Shown: positions 37,494-48,180, numbered from the stretch's first letter. The stretch is 64,000 bases of DNA from Liolophura sinensis (GCF_032854445.1 NC_088304.1:23879704-23943703), one strand, 5' to 3'. Notes: generated by a model not told the origin, from the sequence alone. Made by a program: numbers and translations.

Positions 37494-39580
37494 TGTGTGT
37501 GACAACGTTACTCAATGTGCCTCATTCCATGTCCCTCACAACGTTACTCAATGTGCCTGATTCCATGTCCATGACAACGTTACTGAATGTGCCTCATTCC
37601 ATGTCTATGACAATGTTACTCAATGTGCCTGATTCCATGTCCGTGACAACATTACTCAATGTGCCTCATTCCATGTCCCTGACAACGTTACTCAATGTGC
37701 CTGATTCCATGTCCCTGACAACGTTACTCAATGTGCCTGATTCCATGTCGGTGACAACGTTACTGAATGTGTCCGATTCCATGTCCATGACAACGTTACT
37801 GAATGTGCCTGATTCCATGTCCATGACAACGTTAACTGAATGTGCCTAATTCCATGTCCATGACAACGTTACTGAATGTGCCCGATTCCATGTCCATGAC
37901 AACATTACTCAATGTGCCTGATTCCATGTCCATGATAACGTTAACTGAATGTGCCTAATTCCATGTCCATGACAACGTTACTGAATGTGCCCGATTCCAT
38001 GTCCATGACAACGCTACTCAATGTGCCTCATTCCATGTCCCTCACAACGTTACTCAATGTGCCTGATTCCATGTCCATGACAACGTTACTGAATGTGCCT
38101 CATTCCATGTCTATGACAATGTTACTCAATGTGCCTGATTCCATGTCCGTGACAACATTACTCAATGTGCCTCATTCCATGTCCCTGACAACGTTACTCA
38201 ATGTGCCTGATTCCATGTCCCTGACAACGTTACTCAATGTGCCTGATTCCATGTCCGTGACAACGTTACTGAATGTGTCCGATTCCATGTCCATGACAAC
38301 GTTACTGAATGTGCCTGATTCCATGTCCATGACAACGTTAACTGAATGTGCCTAATTCCATGTCCATGACAACGTTACTGAATGTGCCCGATTCCATGTC
38401 CATGACAACATTACTCAATGTGCCTGATTCCATGTCCATGATAACGTTAACTGAATGTGCCTAATTCCATGTCCATGACAACGTTACTGAATGTGCCCGA
38501 TTCCATGTCCATGACAACGCTACTCAATGTGCCCAATTCCATGTCCATGACAACATTACTCAATGTGCCAGATTCCATGTCCATGACAACGTTACTCAAT
38601 GTGCCTCATTCCATGTCCATGACAACGTTACTCAATGTGCCTGATTCCATGTCCCTGACAACGTTACTCAATGTGCCTGATTCCATGTCCATGACAACGT
38701 TTCTGAATGTGCCAGATTCCATGTCCATGACAACGGTACTGAATATGCCAGATTTCATGTCCATGACAACATTACTCAATGTGCCAGATTCCATGTCCAT
38801 GACAACATTACTCAATGTGCCAGATTCCATGTCTGTGACAACATTACTCAATGTGCCTCATTCCATGTCTGCGACAACGTTACTGAATGTGCCTAATTCC
38901 ATGTCCATGACAACGTTACTGAATGTGCCTCATTCCATGTCCCTGACAAAGTTACTGAATGTGCCTCATTCCATGTCTATGGCAACGTTACTCAATGTGC
39001 CTGATTCCATGTCCATGACAACATTACTCAATGTGCCTCATTCCATGTCCATAATAATGTCACTCAATGTGCCTGATTCCACGTCCATGACAACGTTACT
39101 GAATGTGCCTCATTCCATGTCCATGACAACGTTACTCAATGTGCCTGATTCCATGTCCATGACAACGTTACTCAATGTGCCTCATTCCATGTCCCTGACA
39201 ACGTTACTCAATGTGCCTCATTCCATGTCATTGACAATGTTACTCAATGTGCCTCATTCCATGTCCATGACAACATTACTCAATGTGCCTCATTCCATGT
39301 CCATGACAACGTTACTCAATGTGCCTGATTCCACGTCCATGACAACGTTACTCAATGTGCCTCATTCCATGTCCATGACAACATTACTCAATGTGCCTGA
39401 TTCCACCTCCATGACAACGTTACTAAATGTGCCTAATTCCATGTCCCTGACAACGTTACTCAATGTGCCTCATTCCATGTCCATGACAAGGTTACTAAAT
39501 GTGCCCGATTCCACGTCCATGACAACATTACTAAATGTGCCTAATTCCATGTCCCTGACAACGTTACTGAATGTGCCTCA
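37494..39580. repeat. 36-bp minisatellite, about 58 units
   Basis: Unit 'atgtccatgacaacgtta' plus 'ctgaatgtgcctgattcc', exactly 12 codons, so both strands show long spurious frames (up to 392 codons on the plus strand, MSMTTLLNVPDS repeats). Two units carry an extra base ('gttaactgaatg'). A higher-order block of about 506 bases is visible (same variant string at 37604 and 38110). It lies in the intron between exons 39942-39991 and 36831-36977 and shows no copied exon sequence. Confidence 0.95.
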
Positions 39581-39791
39581 TACCCTAAATCACTTAAAAT
39601 TTCGCCCACAAAAGTTCATTTTCATAGGCAAATAAATGCCACAAAATTTTATTTTTGGTGCCAAAACTTTTCAAACAGAATATCATCCCATGTTCCAAGC
39701 AAACCTCAAAACATCTTTCTAAAATCAATAGAACTCTCAGAATCAGCAAAAATGGGCAAGTTAGTCATGGACGAAATTTTGGGGTTGTTAC
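39581..39791 (+). mobile_element. MITE-F flanking the 36-bp array
   Basis: 'taccctaaatcacttaaaat', 'aatatcatcccatgttccaa', 'gcaagttagtcatggacgaa'. It starts exactly where the minisatellite stops. Confidence 0.8.
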
Positions 39792-39941
39792 GTTAGTGGT
39801 GGCTGAAATATGCTATAGGCTTTTAGTGAAAAGTTATGCTTGATCTAAGTTAAGAGTTGAGCCACACAGACACACAAGATCTACATACGAGTTTTAAAGG
39901 GTTGATAACAATTTCGCCATAACCTGAAAACAAGTACTTAC

Positions 39942-39991
39942 CTGTCGCTGTCCAACACTGAAGTTTTCCCCACCTTCTGTTATCATACCAT
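39942..39991 (-). CDS. ABCC/SUR-like microexon: NBD2 signature motif
   Basis: 50 bases from acceptor ttctcttgacag to donor CAG|GTAAGT. With the preceding G it encodes DGMITEGGENFSVGQRQ. This is the ABC signature of NBD2 (FSVGQ in place of LSGGQ, as in most ABCCs); SUR1 has ITEGGENFSQGQRQ. Enters in phase 1, ends phase 0. Confidence 0.93.
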
Positions 39992-40152
39992 CTGTCAAGA
40001 GAAAGAGAAAGTCATTATCTCTAAAACAGCTTCTGAAAATGAAGACAACTTCATGTGCATAACGACTAATGAGGGGAAACAAAACTACACTATAAATATT
40101 TCTACACACACACAATGTACATGTATCTACATTTATACAATTACCCATTTTG

Positions 40153-40420
40153 TTTTTTTGTTTTTTTGATTGGTGTTTTATGCCGTACTCAAGAATATTT
40201 CACTTATACGACAGCAGCCAGCATTATGATGGGTGAAAACCGGGCACAGCCCGGGGGAAACCCACGACCATCCGCAGGCTGCTCTCAGACCTTCCCACGT
40301 ACAGCCAGAGAGGAAGCCAGCATGAGTTGGTCTTGAACTTACAGCGACCGCATTGGTGAGAGTCTTCTGGATCACTACGCTGCGCTAGCGCACTAACCAA
40401 CTGAGCCACGGAGGCCCCAG
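40153..40420 (-). mobile_element. SINE-A, full length with TSD, next to a splice donor
   Basis: A T-rich tail, body and complete head to 'gagccacggaggccccag'. CCCATTTTG at 40144-40152 and again at 40421-40429 is the target-site duplication. The element starts 20 bases past the donor of exon 40441-40544 (first intron base 40440). Confidence 0.95.
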
Positions 40421-40440
40421 CCCATTTTGAAACTACTCAC

Positions 40441-40544
40441 CCAGTTTGTTTGTGATCAGCGTCACTGTATCTTTGAGCTGTGCCATGTCTAATGCAGACC
40501 AGATCTCTTCATCATCTTTCAGTCCTTCAGGGTCCAAGTTATAC
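40441..40544 (-). CDS. ABCC/SUR-like exon: NBD2 helical region
   Basis: 104 bases from acceptor actgtattcag|GTATAAC to donor CTG G|GTGAGT. It encodes YNLDPEGLKDDEEIWSALDM then AQLKDTVTLITNKL. 'NLDP' after the Q-loop is universal in ABCCs, and 'ALDMAQLK' resembles SUR 'ALEIAQLK'. A full SINE with target-site duplication starts 20 bases beyond the donor. The acceptor junction (CAG|GTATAA) recurs throughout the tandem array that fills the upstream intron. Confidence 0.93.
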
Positions 40545-40559
40545 CTGAATACAGTAAAT

Positions 40560-42135
40560 ACAGTGTTATACCTAACAACAGCAAATACATACAGTTACAC
40601 TGTAAGTGTCCAAGTTATCCCTGAAAACCGCAAATACATACTGTGTGCCCAAGTTATCCCTGAACACCATAAATATATATAGACAAGGCACACCACAAGG
40701 TCAAAGGTTGAAACCACAAGGTCAAGTGTTGAAATTATACCTGTATTCGGCATGGTCAAAGGATGAAATCATACCTGTACACCACAAGGTCAAAGCATGA
40801 AATTATACTTATACACTGTAAGATCAAGTGGAAATTATACCTGTACACCACAAGATCAAAGGTAGAAATTATACCTGTACACAGCAAGATCAAAGGTTGA
40901 ACTTATATCTGTACACTGCAAGGTCAATGATGGAAATTATACCTGCACACCACAAGGTCAAAAGTTGAAATTATACCTGCGCACAGTAAGGGTCAAAGAT
41001 TGAAATTATACCTGTACACCACAAGGTCAAAGGTTGAAATTGTACCTGTACACCACAAGGTAAAAGCATGAAATTATACCTGTACACCACTAGGTCAAAG
41101 ATTGAAATTATACCTGTACACCACAAGATCAAAGCATAAAATTATACCTGTAGACCACAAGGCTAAAGGTTGAAATTATACCTGTACAATGCAAGGTCAA
41201 AGGTTGAAATTATATCTGTACACCACAAGGCTAAAGTATGAAATTATACCTGTACACCACAAGGTCAAAAGTTGAAAATATACCTGTACACCACAAGGCT
41301 AAAGGTTGAAATTATACCTGTAGACCACAAGGCTAAAGGTTGAAATTATACCTGTACAATGCAAGGTCAAAAGTTGAAATTATACCTGTACACCACAAGG
41401 CTAAAGGTTGAAATTATACCTGTACACCACAAAGCTAAAGGTTAAAATTATACCTGTACATTGCAAGGTCAAAGGTTGAAATTACACCTGTACACCACAA
41501 GGCTAAAGGTTGAAATTATACCTGTACACTGCAAGGTCAAAGGTTGAAATTATATCTGTACACCACAAGGCTAAAAGTTGAAATTATACCTGTACACCAC
41601 AAGGTCAAAAGTTGAAATATACCTGTACACCACAAGGCTAAAGGTTGAAATTATACCTGTACACCACAAGGTCAAAAGTTGAAAATATACCTGTACACCA
41701 CAAGGCTAAAGGTTGAAATTATACCTGTACACCACAAGGCTAAAGGTTGAAATTATACCTGTACAATGCAAGGTTAAAGGTTGAAATTATACCTGTACAC
41801 CACAAGGCTAAAGGTTAAAATTATACCTGTACATTGCAAGGTCAAAGGTTGAAATTACACCTGTACACCACAAGGCTAAAGGTTGAAATTATACCTGTAC
41901 ACTGCAAGGTCAAAGGTTGAAATTATATCTGTACACCACAAGGCTAAAAGTTGAAATTATACCTGTACACCACAAGGTCAAAAGTTGAAATATACCTGTA
42001 CACCACAAGGCTAAAGGTTGAAATTATACCTGTACACCACAAGGCTAAAGGTTAAAATTATGCCTGTACACTGCAAGGTTAAAGGTTGAAATTATTCCTG
42101 TACACCACAAGGCTAAAGGTTGAAATTACACCTGT
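40560..42135 (-). repeat. 34-bp minisatellite derived from an acceptor junction
   Basis: About 43 units of 34 bases, 'ggttgaaattatacctgtac' then 'accacaaggctaaa', fill the intron upstream of exon 40441-40544. On the minus strand each unit contains CAG|GTATAA, the same bases as the true acceptor and exon start (TTCAG|GTATAAC). The units nearest the exon (40601-40680) keep more of it, e.g. 'ccaagttatccctgaa' against 'ccaagttatacctgaa'. A block of about 11 units recurs (compare 41600 and 41975), a higher-order repeat. Confidence 0.93.
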
Positions 42136-42177
42136 ATACTTCATGGTTTCCATCTTAACACTTGATTGTATTTTTAC

Positions 42178-42428
42178 AGACAAATGTGGCCCAGTCGGTT
42201 AGCATACCAGCGTGGCGCAATGACCCAGGAGCCTCTCACAAATGTGGCTGCTGTGAGTTCAAGTGCAGCTCATGTTGGCTTCCTTTCTGGCCATATTTGG
42301 GAAGGTCTTGTAGCAACCAGCAGATGGCTGTGGGTTTAGTCTGGTCTCTTCCCAACATAATACTGGCTGCTGTTTTATCAAAGTAAACTATTCTTCAGTA
42401 CGGCATAAAACACCAATCAAATAAATGT
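42178..42428 (+). mobile_element. SINE-A near splice donor of Walker A exon
   Basis: Head 'gtggcccagtcggttagcat', B-box region 'gtgagttcaagtgcagctca', body, and tail 'caatcaaataaatg' ending about 37 bases from the donor of exon 42465-42652. It also borders the 34-bp array. Confidence 0.9.
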
Positions 42429-42464
42429 TACTAAAAATCTCTAAGGAACAGCTCGCTTTCATAC

Positions 42465-42652
42465 CTGACAGTGCCTGAGAAGAGCAGGGGGTCCTGAGGT
42501 ATGGCTGTGATGGCTGACCGCAGTTGCGTCAGCGGGATCTTTGTGATATCCTTGCCATCTATCAGGATACTTCCCTCAAATATATCCAGGATCCGGAACA
42601 GTGAAGAGGTGAGCGAGGTTTTCCCACTGCCCGTTCTCCCACATAAACCAAC
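42465..42652 (-). CDS. ABCC/SUR-like exon: NBD2 Walker A and Q-loop
   Basis: 188 bases from acceptor ttgtgttctcag to donor GTC AG|GTATGA. It encodes [20 protein letters not shown] with Walker A GRTGSGKT, then [30 protein letters not shown], and the Q-loop [12 protein letters not shown]. It is almost colinear with SUR1 '[19 protein letters not shown]'. The acceptor junction is repeated four more times upstream (42653-42900), and a SINE tail ends about 37 bases past the donor. Confidence 0.95.
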
Positions 42653-42900
42653 CTGAGAACACAAAATGTGCATATTTCACATGATTTACCACATCAACCA
42701 ACCTGAGAACACAAAATGTGCATATTTCACACACATTTTCCACACAAACCAACCTGAGAACATAAAGTGTGCATATTTAACACACATTTTCCACACAAAC
42801 CAACCTGGGAACACAAAATGTGCATATTTCACATACATTTTCCACATAAACCAACCTGAGAACACAAAATGTGCATACTGTATTCCACCTAACTTTTTGT
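42653..42900 (-). repeat. 51-bp minisatellite containing a copied splice acceptor
   Basis: The acceptor junction of exon 42465-42652 (minus strand CTCAG|GTTGGTTTATGTGG) is repeated. 'accaacctgagaac' occurs at 42648 (true junction), 42697, 42748, 42799 and 42850, with 'acaaaatgtgcata' after each. Each copy holds the acceptor, about 15 exon bases and about 30 intron bases. Confidence 0.93.
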
Positions 42901-43369
42901 TTGTAAAAATACACAATCATATGCAGATAAAGACCTTACATTGATACTTTCAATATCAACTCTTAAATTTTTCTGATAAAAAAATTAATTACAGTTCATA
43001 AAAAAATTCTCAAGTGGGAATGTACGGTGGATGAATCATCCAGAATCAAGCAAATCTGTCATTTAGGTATATTTCACACACATGTACATTTTTCACATGA
43101 AAAAATTATTTTATCAGGAAAATTTGTATTAACAATCTGACTTATAATTAAGCTAAGTATACAGAGACAGCACATAATGTTTATATGTCATCTCAAATTT
43201 TTTCACATGCACAATAAAAAAACAAAACAATTTCTGCAACAAGGTACTTATATTAATATACATAAAATGGACTTCCTGGTACCCCTGTCAATTCTGCACT
43301 TTCCACACCACATACATGTATGTAAAATATTGATTGTTGGACAACAAGATATGTGAACATAAACAAGTA

Positions 43370-43591
43370 CTGTAATTCTTCAACCTTGTTGAATGTCTGC
43401 CTGGTGTTTATTCAAGCATATTCTGAAGACATTATTCTGTACTGACTGGTATTTACTATACTTTTTTGAAGCCCTGAAACTGGCCTGTCCAACCAATGTC
43501 GTTTTGTCCCCACAATCAAATTTAAAATGTGCAAAATGCACTGAGAGTTACTCTTTCATATGCAAAAAGGTTGAGGGATTTGGGTACCTGA
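43370..43591 (+). mobile_element. MITE-D in ABCC intron
   Basis: 'ctgtaattcttcaaccttgt' to 'aaaaaggttgagggatttgg'; about 130 bases from the donor side of exon 43725-43861. Confidence 0.87.
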
Positions 43592-43724
43592 TAAGACCAG
43601 TCAACAGATTCTGCTATACAGTGGCAGTCCAATTGTCAGCTTGACAGCTGAAAGCCAGTACACTTCTGTTACTAAACCCATCAAGCTGGCAACTGAAACA
43701 AGTTTGACAGATGAGAAAACCCAC

Positions 43725-43861
43725 CTTTTCTTTGGCTTTAATTGTAAAACTGATGTTTCTCAAAACAGGTTCCAAATCTTTGGCGTAACGAACACTGACT
43801 TCAGAGAAGCAAATCTCCCCACCAGTAGGCCAGGTCTCGTCTGATGGCAAGGATATGTAAC
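43725..43861 (-). CDS. ABCC/SUR-like exon: start of NBD2
   Basis: 137 bases from acceptor attgctacag to donor AAG|GTGGGT. It completes Gly and encodes YISLPSDETWPTGGEICFSE, VSVRYAKDLEPVLRN and ISFTIKAKEK. It aligns to SUR1 '[21 protein letters not shown]' and 'LKPVLKHVNALIAPGQK'. 'WPTGGEI' and 'VSVRYA..LEPVLR' are standard ABCC NBD2 entry motifs, including the A-loop Tyr. Confidence 0.92.
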
Positions 43862-44059
43862 CTGTAGCAATAATCAGTACATTAATAATGGCATATGCCT
43901 GCACATATACAAAGTCAGAACGTAAGACCCATTTCTCAAGATAATTAGACCACATTTGTGTCAACTGTACTCGGGTTTGTGCTGCAGGCCCATATCGGTA
44001 GAATTTTCCACACATTTTTGGTGACACAAGAGTTCAAGCCTCAAACTTATACAAGCACA

Positions 44060-44322
44060 GGGGGCCTCCATGGCAGAGGGGGTTAGTGCACCAGTACAAT
44101 GACCCAGGAGCCGATCACCAATGCAGTTGATGTGAGTTCAAGTCCAGCACAAGCTGGCTTCCTCTCCGGTTGAACGTGAGAAGGTCTTCCAGCAACCTGC
44201 AGATGGTCATGCGTTTCCTGTGGGTTCTGCAGGGTTTCCTCCCACCATAATGCTGGCTGCTGTTGTATAAGTAAATATGTTCTTTACGGCGTAAAACACC
44301 AATCAAATAAATAAATAAATAT
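44060..44322 (+). mobile_element. SINE-A, full length
   Basis: Head 'gggggcctccatggcagagg', 'gtgagttcaagtccagcaca', body and (aaat)n tail. A short TATACAA-like duplication flanks it. Confidence 0.9.
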
Positions 44323-44599
44323 ACAAATACGCGTGGATTTATTTTGATTTCAGTCCACAGAACCCTAGAGAAAAATGTTCAAGAAATGTGACAGTCTTAA
44401 AATCAGAGAGAGAGACAGATAGACCGATCCAAATTAATATCCCCAGTATACGCTTAAATGAGGGAGCTACATGCATTCTATGAGAGGAGCAGTGTGTGTA
44501 TGGGGCTCCCCAATCAAACATCAGATTGTGTGATTCAAATTTGTAATCTTTCTTCCTTTCTTAAATACGAAGCCTTCATCTGAGTGAGTAACTGACTGA

Positions 44600-46257
44600 T
44601 TTATTTTTCCTGAGCTATTGTATGGTTCCTGAGGTAATTCTGAATACTCTTCAATCTTTTCCACAACATTCATCTGTCTGAATGACTTGATTGATTTACC
44701 TGAGCTACTCTATGGTTACCAAGTTAATTCTGACTTCTCTTTAATTCTCTCCACAGCATTCATCTGTCTGAATGACTGACTGACTGACAGATTTACTTGA
44801 GCTGTTGTACGGTTCCTGAGGTAATTCTGAATACTCTTTAATTCTCTCCACAGCATTCATCTGACTGACTGACTGACTGACTGATTTACCTGAGCTGTTG
44901 TACATTTTTTGAGGTAATTCTGAATACTCTTTAATTCCCTCCACAGCATTCATCAGACTGATTGACTGACTGACAGATTTACCTGAGGTGTTGTACGGTT
45001 CCTGAGGTAATTCTGAGTACTCTTTAATTCTCTCCACAGCATTCATCTGTCTGAATGACTGATTGATTTACCTGAGCTACTCTATGGTTACCGAGTTAAT
45101 TCTGACTTCTCTTTAATTCTTTCCACAGCATTCATCTGACTGACTGACTGACTGATTGATTTACCTGAGCTGTTATACGGTTCCTGAGGTAATTCTGAAT
45201 ACTCTTTAATTCTCTCCACAGCATTCATCTGACTGAATGACTGACTGACTGACAGATTTACCTGAACTGCTGTATGGTTCCTGAGGTAATTCTGAATACT
45301 CTTTAATTCCCTCCACAGCATTCATGACTGACTGACTGACAGATTTACCTGAGCTGTTGTATGGTTCCTGAGGTAATTCTGAATACTCTTTAATTCTCTC
45401 CATAGCATTCAACTGACTGACTGACTGACTGATTTACCTGAGCTGTTGTACGGTTCCTGAGGTAATTCTGAAACTCTTTAATTCTCTCCACAGCATTCAA
45501 CTGACTGACTGACTGACTGATTGATTTACCTGAGCTGTTATACAGTTCCTGAGGTAATTCTGAATACTCTTTAATTCTCTCCACAGCATTCATCTGACTG
45601 ACTGACTGACTGACTGACAGATTTACCTGAGCTGTTGTACGTTTCTTGAGGTAATTCTGAATACTCTTTAATTCTCTCCACAGCATTCATGACTGACTGA
45701 CTGACAGATTTACCTGAGCTGTTGTACGGTTCCTGAGGTAATTCTGAATACTCTTTAATTCTCTTCACAGCATTCATCTGACTGACTGACTGATTGATTT
45801 ACCTGAGCTGTTGTACGGTTCCTGAGGTAATTCTGAGTACTCTTTAATTCTCTCCACAGTATTCATCTGACTGACTGACTGACTGACTGACTGACAGATT
45901 TACCTGAGCTGTTGTACGGTTCCTGAGGTAATTCTGAATACTCCCTAATTCTCTCCACAGCATTCATCTGACTGACTGACTGACTGATTTACCTGAGCTG
46001 TTGTACGGTTCCTGAGGTAATTCTGAATACTCTTTAATTCTCTCCACAGCATTCATCAGACTGACTGACTGACAGATATACCTGAGCTGTTGTACGGTTC
46101 CTGAGGTAATTCTGAATACTCTTTAATTCTCTCCACAGCATTCATCTGACTGACTGACTGACTGATTTACCTGAGCTGTTGTACGGTTCCTGAGGTAATT
46201 CTGAATACTCTTTAATTCTCTCCACAGCATTCACGACTGACTGACTGACAGATTTAC
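44600..46257 (-). repeat. 85-99 bp minisatellite containing a copied half-exon and donor
   Basis: About 18 units. Minus-strand order in each: ATGAATGCTGTGGAGAGAAT through AACAGCTCAG (codes MNAVERIKEYSELPQEPYNS), the donor GTAAATC, then a (GTCA)n tract of variable length and back to ATGAATG. The 'acagcattca' box recurs every 85-99 bases from about 44755 to 46232. Two variant units with 'ctatggttacc' at about 44710 and 45085 suggest a higher-order period near 372 bases. Exon copies remain almost identical to the true exon 46258-46375. Confidence 0.95.
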
Positions 46258-46375
46258 CTGAGCTGTTGTACGGTTCCTGAGGTAATTCTGAATACTCTTT
46301 AATTCTCTCCACAGCATTCATCTGAAGCTCCACATCTGCTGCACAGCGAATCGCCCAGTTTAACCCATCACACAT
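46258..46375 (-). CDS. ABCC/SUR-like exon: TMD2-NBD2 junction; source of tandem array
   Basis: 118 bases from acceptor ttggtgttgtacag to donor TCA G|GTAAATC. It encodes MCDGLNWAIRCAADVELQMN then AVERIKEYSELPQEPYNSS. It follows YALM of the previous exon, aligning to SUR1 '[20 protein letters not shown]'. The second half (from MNAVERIKEY to the donor) is repeated, together with the first intron bases, about 18 times in the adjoining intron (44600-46257). The whole upstream intron (46376-46827) is little more than a MITE and a SINE. Confidence 0.9.
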
Positions 46376-46396
46376 CTGTACAACACCAAAAGAATG

Positions 46397-46616
46397 TATC
46401 CTAAATGACCTGTAATTTCGCACACAAATGTAAGTGCATTTTTAAGAGGCAAATAAATGTCACAAAATATTATTTTGGGTGCTGAAATGTACAATTTTCC
46501 ATGAGAATATCATCCCAGGTTCCAAGCACACCTCTAAACACCTTTTTAATATCTACAGCACTCTCAGAATCAGCCAAAATGATGAAGTTAGTCATGGACA
46601 AAATTTATGGTCATTT
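46397..46616 (+). mobile_element. MITE-F at a splice acceptor
   Basis: 'tatcctaaatgacctgtaat' to 'gacaaaatttatggtcattt'. Its left end is about 21 bases upstream of the acceptor junction of exon 46258-46375. Confidence 0.8.
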
Positions 46617-46782
46617 ATTTATTTCTCTGATTGGTGTTTTATGCCGTACTCATAACTTTTTTACCATGGCTACCAGCATTATGGTGGGAGGAAACTGGGC
46701 AGAGGTTGAGGGCTGCGGATGGACCTTCCCACATACTGCTAAAGAGGAAGCCATCATGAGCCGGATTTGAACTCACGGCACC
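46616..46782 (-). mobile_element. SINE-A filling half of a 452-base ABCC intron
   Basis: Tail, 'ggtgttttatgccgtactca', shortened body, 'gccggatttgaactcacggc'. It abuts MITE-F at 46397-46616 and stops 45 bases before exon 46828-46941. Confidence 0.88.
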
Positions 46783-46827
46783 AGCGCAAACAGAAAGATA
46801 ACATTGAACCATCCCATCTAGACTCAC

Positions 46828-46941
46828 CATGAGGGCGTAAGCGATACTCATCCCAATAAAGGCAGGGTCTGTGTTCCCGTAGAGGGCAGAGGTCAAGCTG
46901 AACATGGCTGCGGCAAACACGATCAGGGAGCCCATGTAATC
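46828..46941 (-). CDS. ABCC/SUR-like exon: last TMD2 helices
   Basis: 114 bases, 38 codons, phase 0 at both ends (acceptor tttgtgatag, donor ATG|GTGAGT). It encodes DYMGSLIVFAAAMFSLTSAL then YGNTDPAFIGMSIAYALM. It matches SUR 'VRMEYIGACVVLIAAV' and 'GLVGLGLTYALM'. A SINE ends about 45 bases downstream of the donor. Confidence 0.92.
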
Positions 46942-47063
46942 CTATCACAAAATGGCGAACACAAAATCAGATAAAAACAAACAAAATACATGTACAATAC
47001 TCAAAATTACCATCAGTCTAAATGTACACCCAGAGTAATCTGCAACGATTGGCAGTACATATA

Positions 47064-47279
47064 CTGTAAATCTTCAACCTTTTCAACCACAAAAGCACTT
47101 TTTCAGTGTAATTTATGCATTTAATTATCACGAAAATGATGCCAAAAATAACTTGTTCATGTCAGTTAAGATGCTAGCTTCATAAAACTGTGCAGATTAT
47201 TTCTCCACAGCCTATAGCTCTCGCTGAATGTTTGAAAATATTGGCTGCAAAGGCTGTTGAAAAGATTGAAGAAGGGTAT
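47064..47279 (+). mobile_element. MITE-E (related ends, different core)
   Basis: Starts 'ctgtaaatcttcaacctttt' and ends 'gaaaagattgaagaagggta'. The core 'agatgctagcttcataaaac' and 'cagcctatagctctcgctga' is shared with 6710-6902. Its ends resemble those of MITE-D. Confidence 0.75.
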
Positions 47280-48180
47280 AAACAAAACTTCTCCCATATT
47301 CGACCTATCCCTGCCACAAATGTACAATGATGGATCAAACCCTTCACAGCTACATCTGTAGGTCAGCTTGACAGTTGCCCCTTGGCCTATTTAACACAGG
47401 TAAACTTTTAATGTAGATCCCAGTGCAGGGTCTTAAACTCTGTAAATAGATGGTTTCACGTTCCCTGAATCATTTCCAATCGTAGAAAACTGAAGAAAAA
47501 CGGTAGAATTTGGTAATCAAACATCAGAAAATCTACCGGATGAAGATCGAGCCAGAGTTGGCCTAGTGATGTCAGACATTTCCTGCGGGCATCTGAGGCT
47601 TCGCTATGTGTACAACACAGACAACACGAGACAATTGCTATACTTTTACAGCCAATTTCGAAATTATTCCATGCCCAAATTTACGGTGGCAATTGGGACA
47701 ATCAGGTAAATATCACATTGGATGAAAATGGCTAATATAAATTTTAGTGACACCGTCTTTCCAACATACAGTGAAAACCTTACAAAAATCTTCTCTGAGT
47801 ATGCCAGTGGCATGATAATAGTCTGCATGTGGATTCCCTTTAACTGGAAAACTAAAGAATTTGGGTTACCGAGTAACAGTTACGGTTGGTAAGCTACAAT
47901 ATCCACAAACAAAACCAGTAACTTTACCGTCCTCCTTAATACATATTTATCAAAGGAACTGCAAAGGAAAAGCTATGATCTATCATGTCTGTGGTGGAAT
48001 GGGAAGCTGGTAAAATGCCCCCGGGAAATTTTAGCCTTTAGATTGGTCAGTTGGCACCACATGTTCTAGAAACCTATCTGACTGATATCAGCTCAAACAA
48101 AAAGATTGTATGTTTGGCCACATTCATTTGAACGTCACTTAAATTATCAATGCTGACATGTTTTGATATGGTGACATCTC

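Noticed and set aside
37494-39580. Regular 36-bp repeats suggestive of a CRISPR array
   Set aside because: Units are directly adjacent with no unique spacers, and the context is a eukaryotic intron.
38457-39635. 392-codon open frame with MSMTTLLNVPDS repeats
   Set aside because: It is entirely the 36-bp minisatellite inside an intron of the minus-strand ABCC gene; a frame is open on the opposite strand too. No promoter, splice or homology support.
43614-44027. Longer version of the NBD2 first exon in the open frame
   Set aside because: The open frame extends into introns on both sides; homology and the GT-AG sites limit the exon to 43725-43861.
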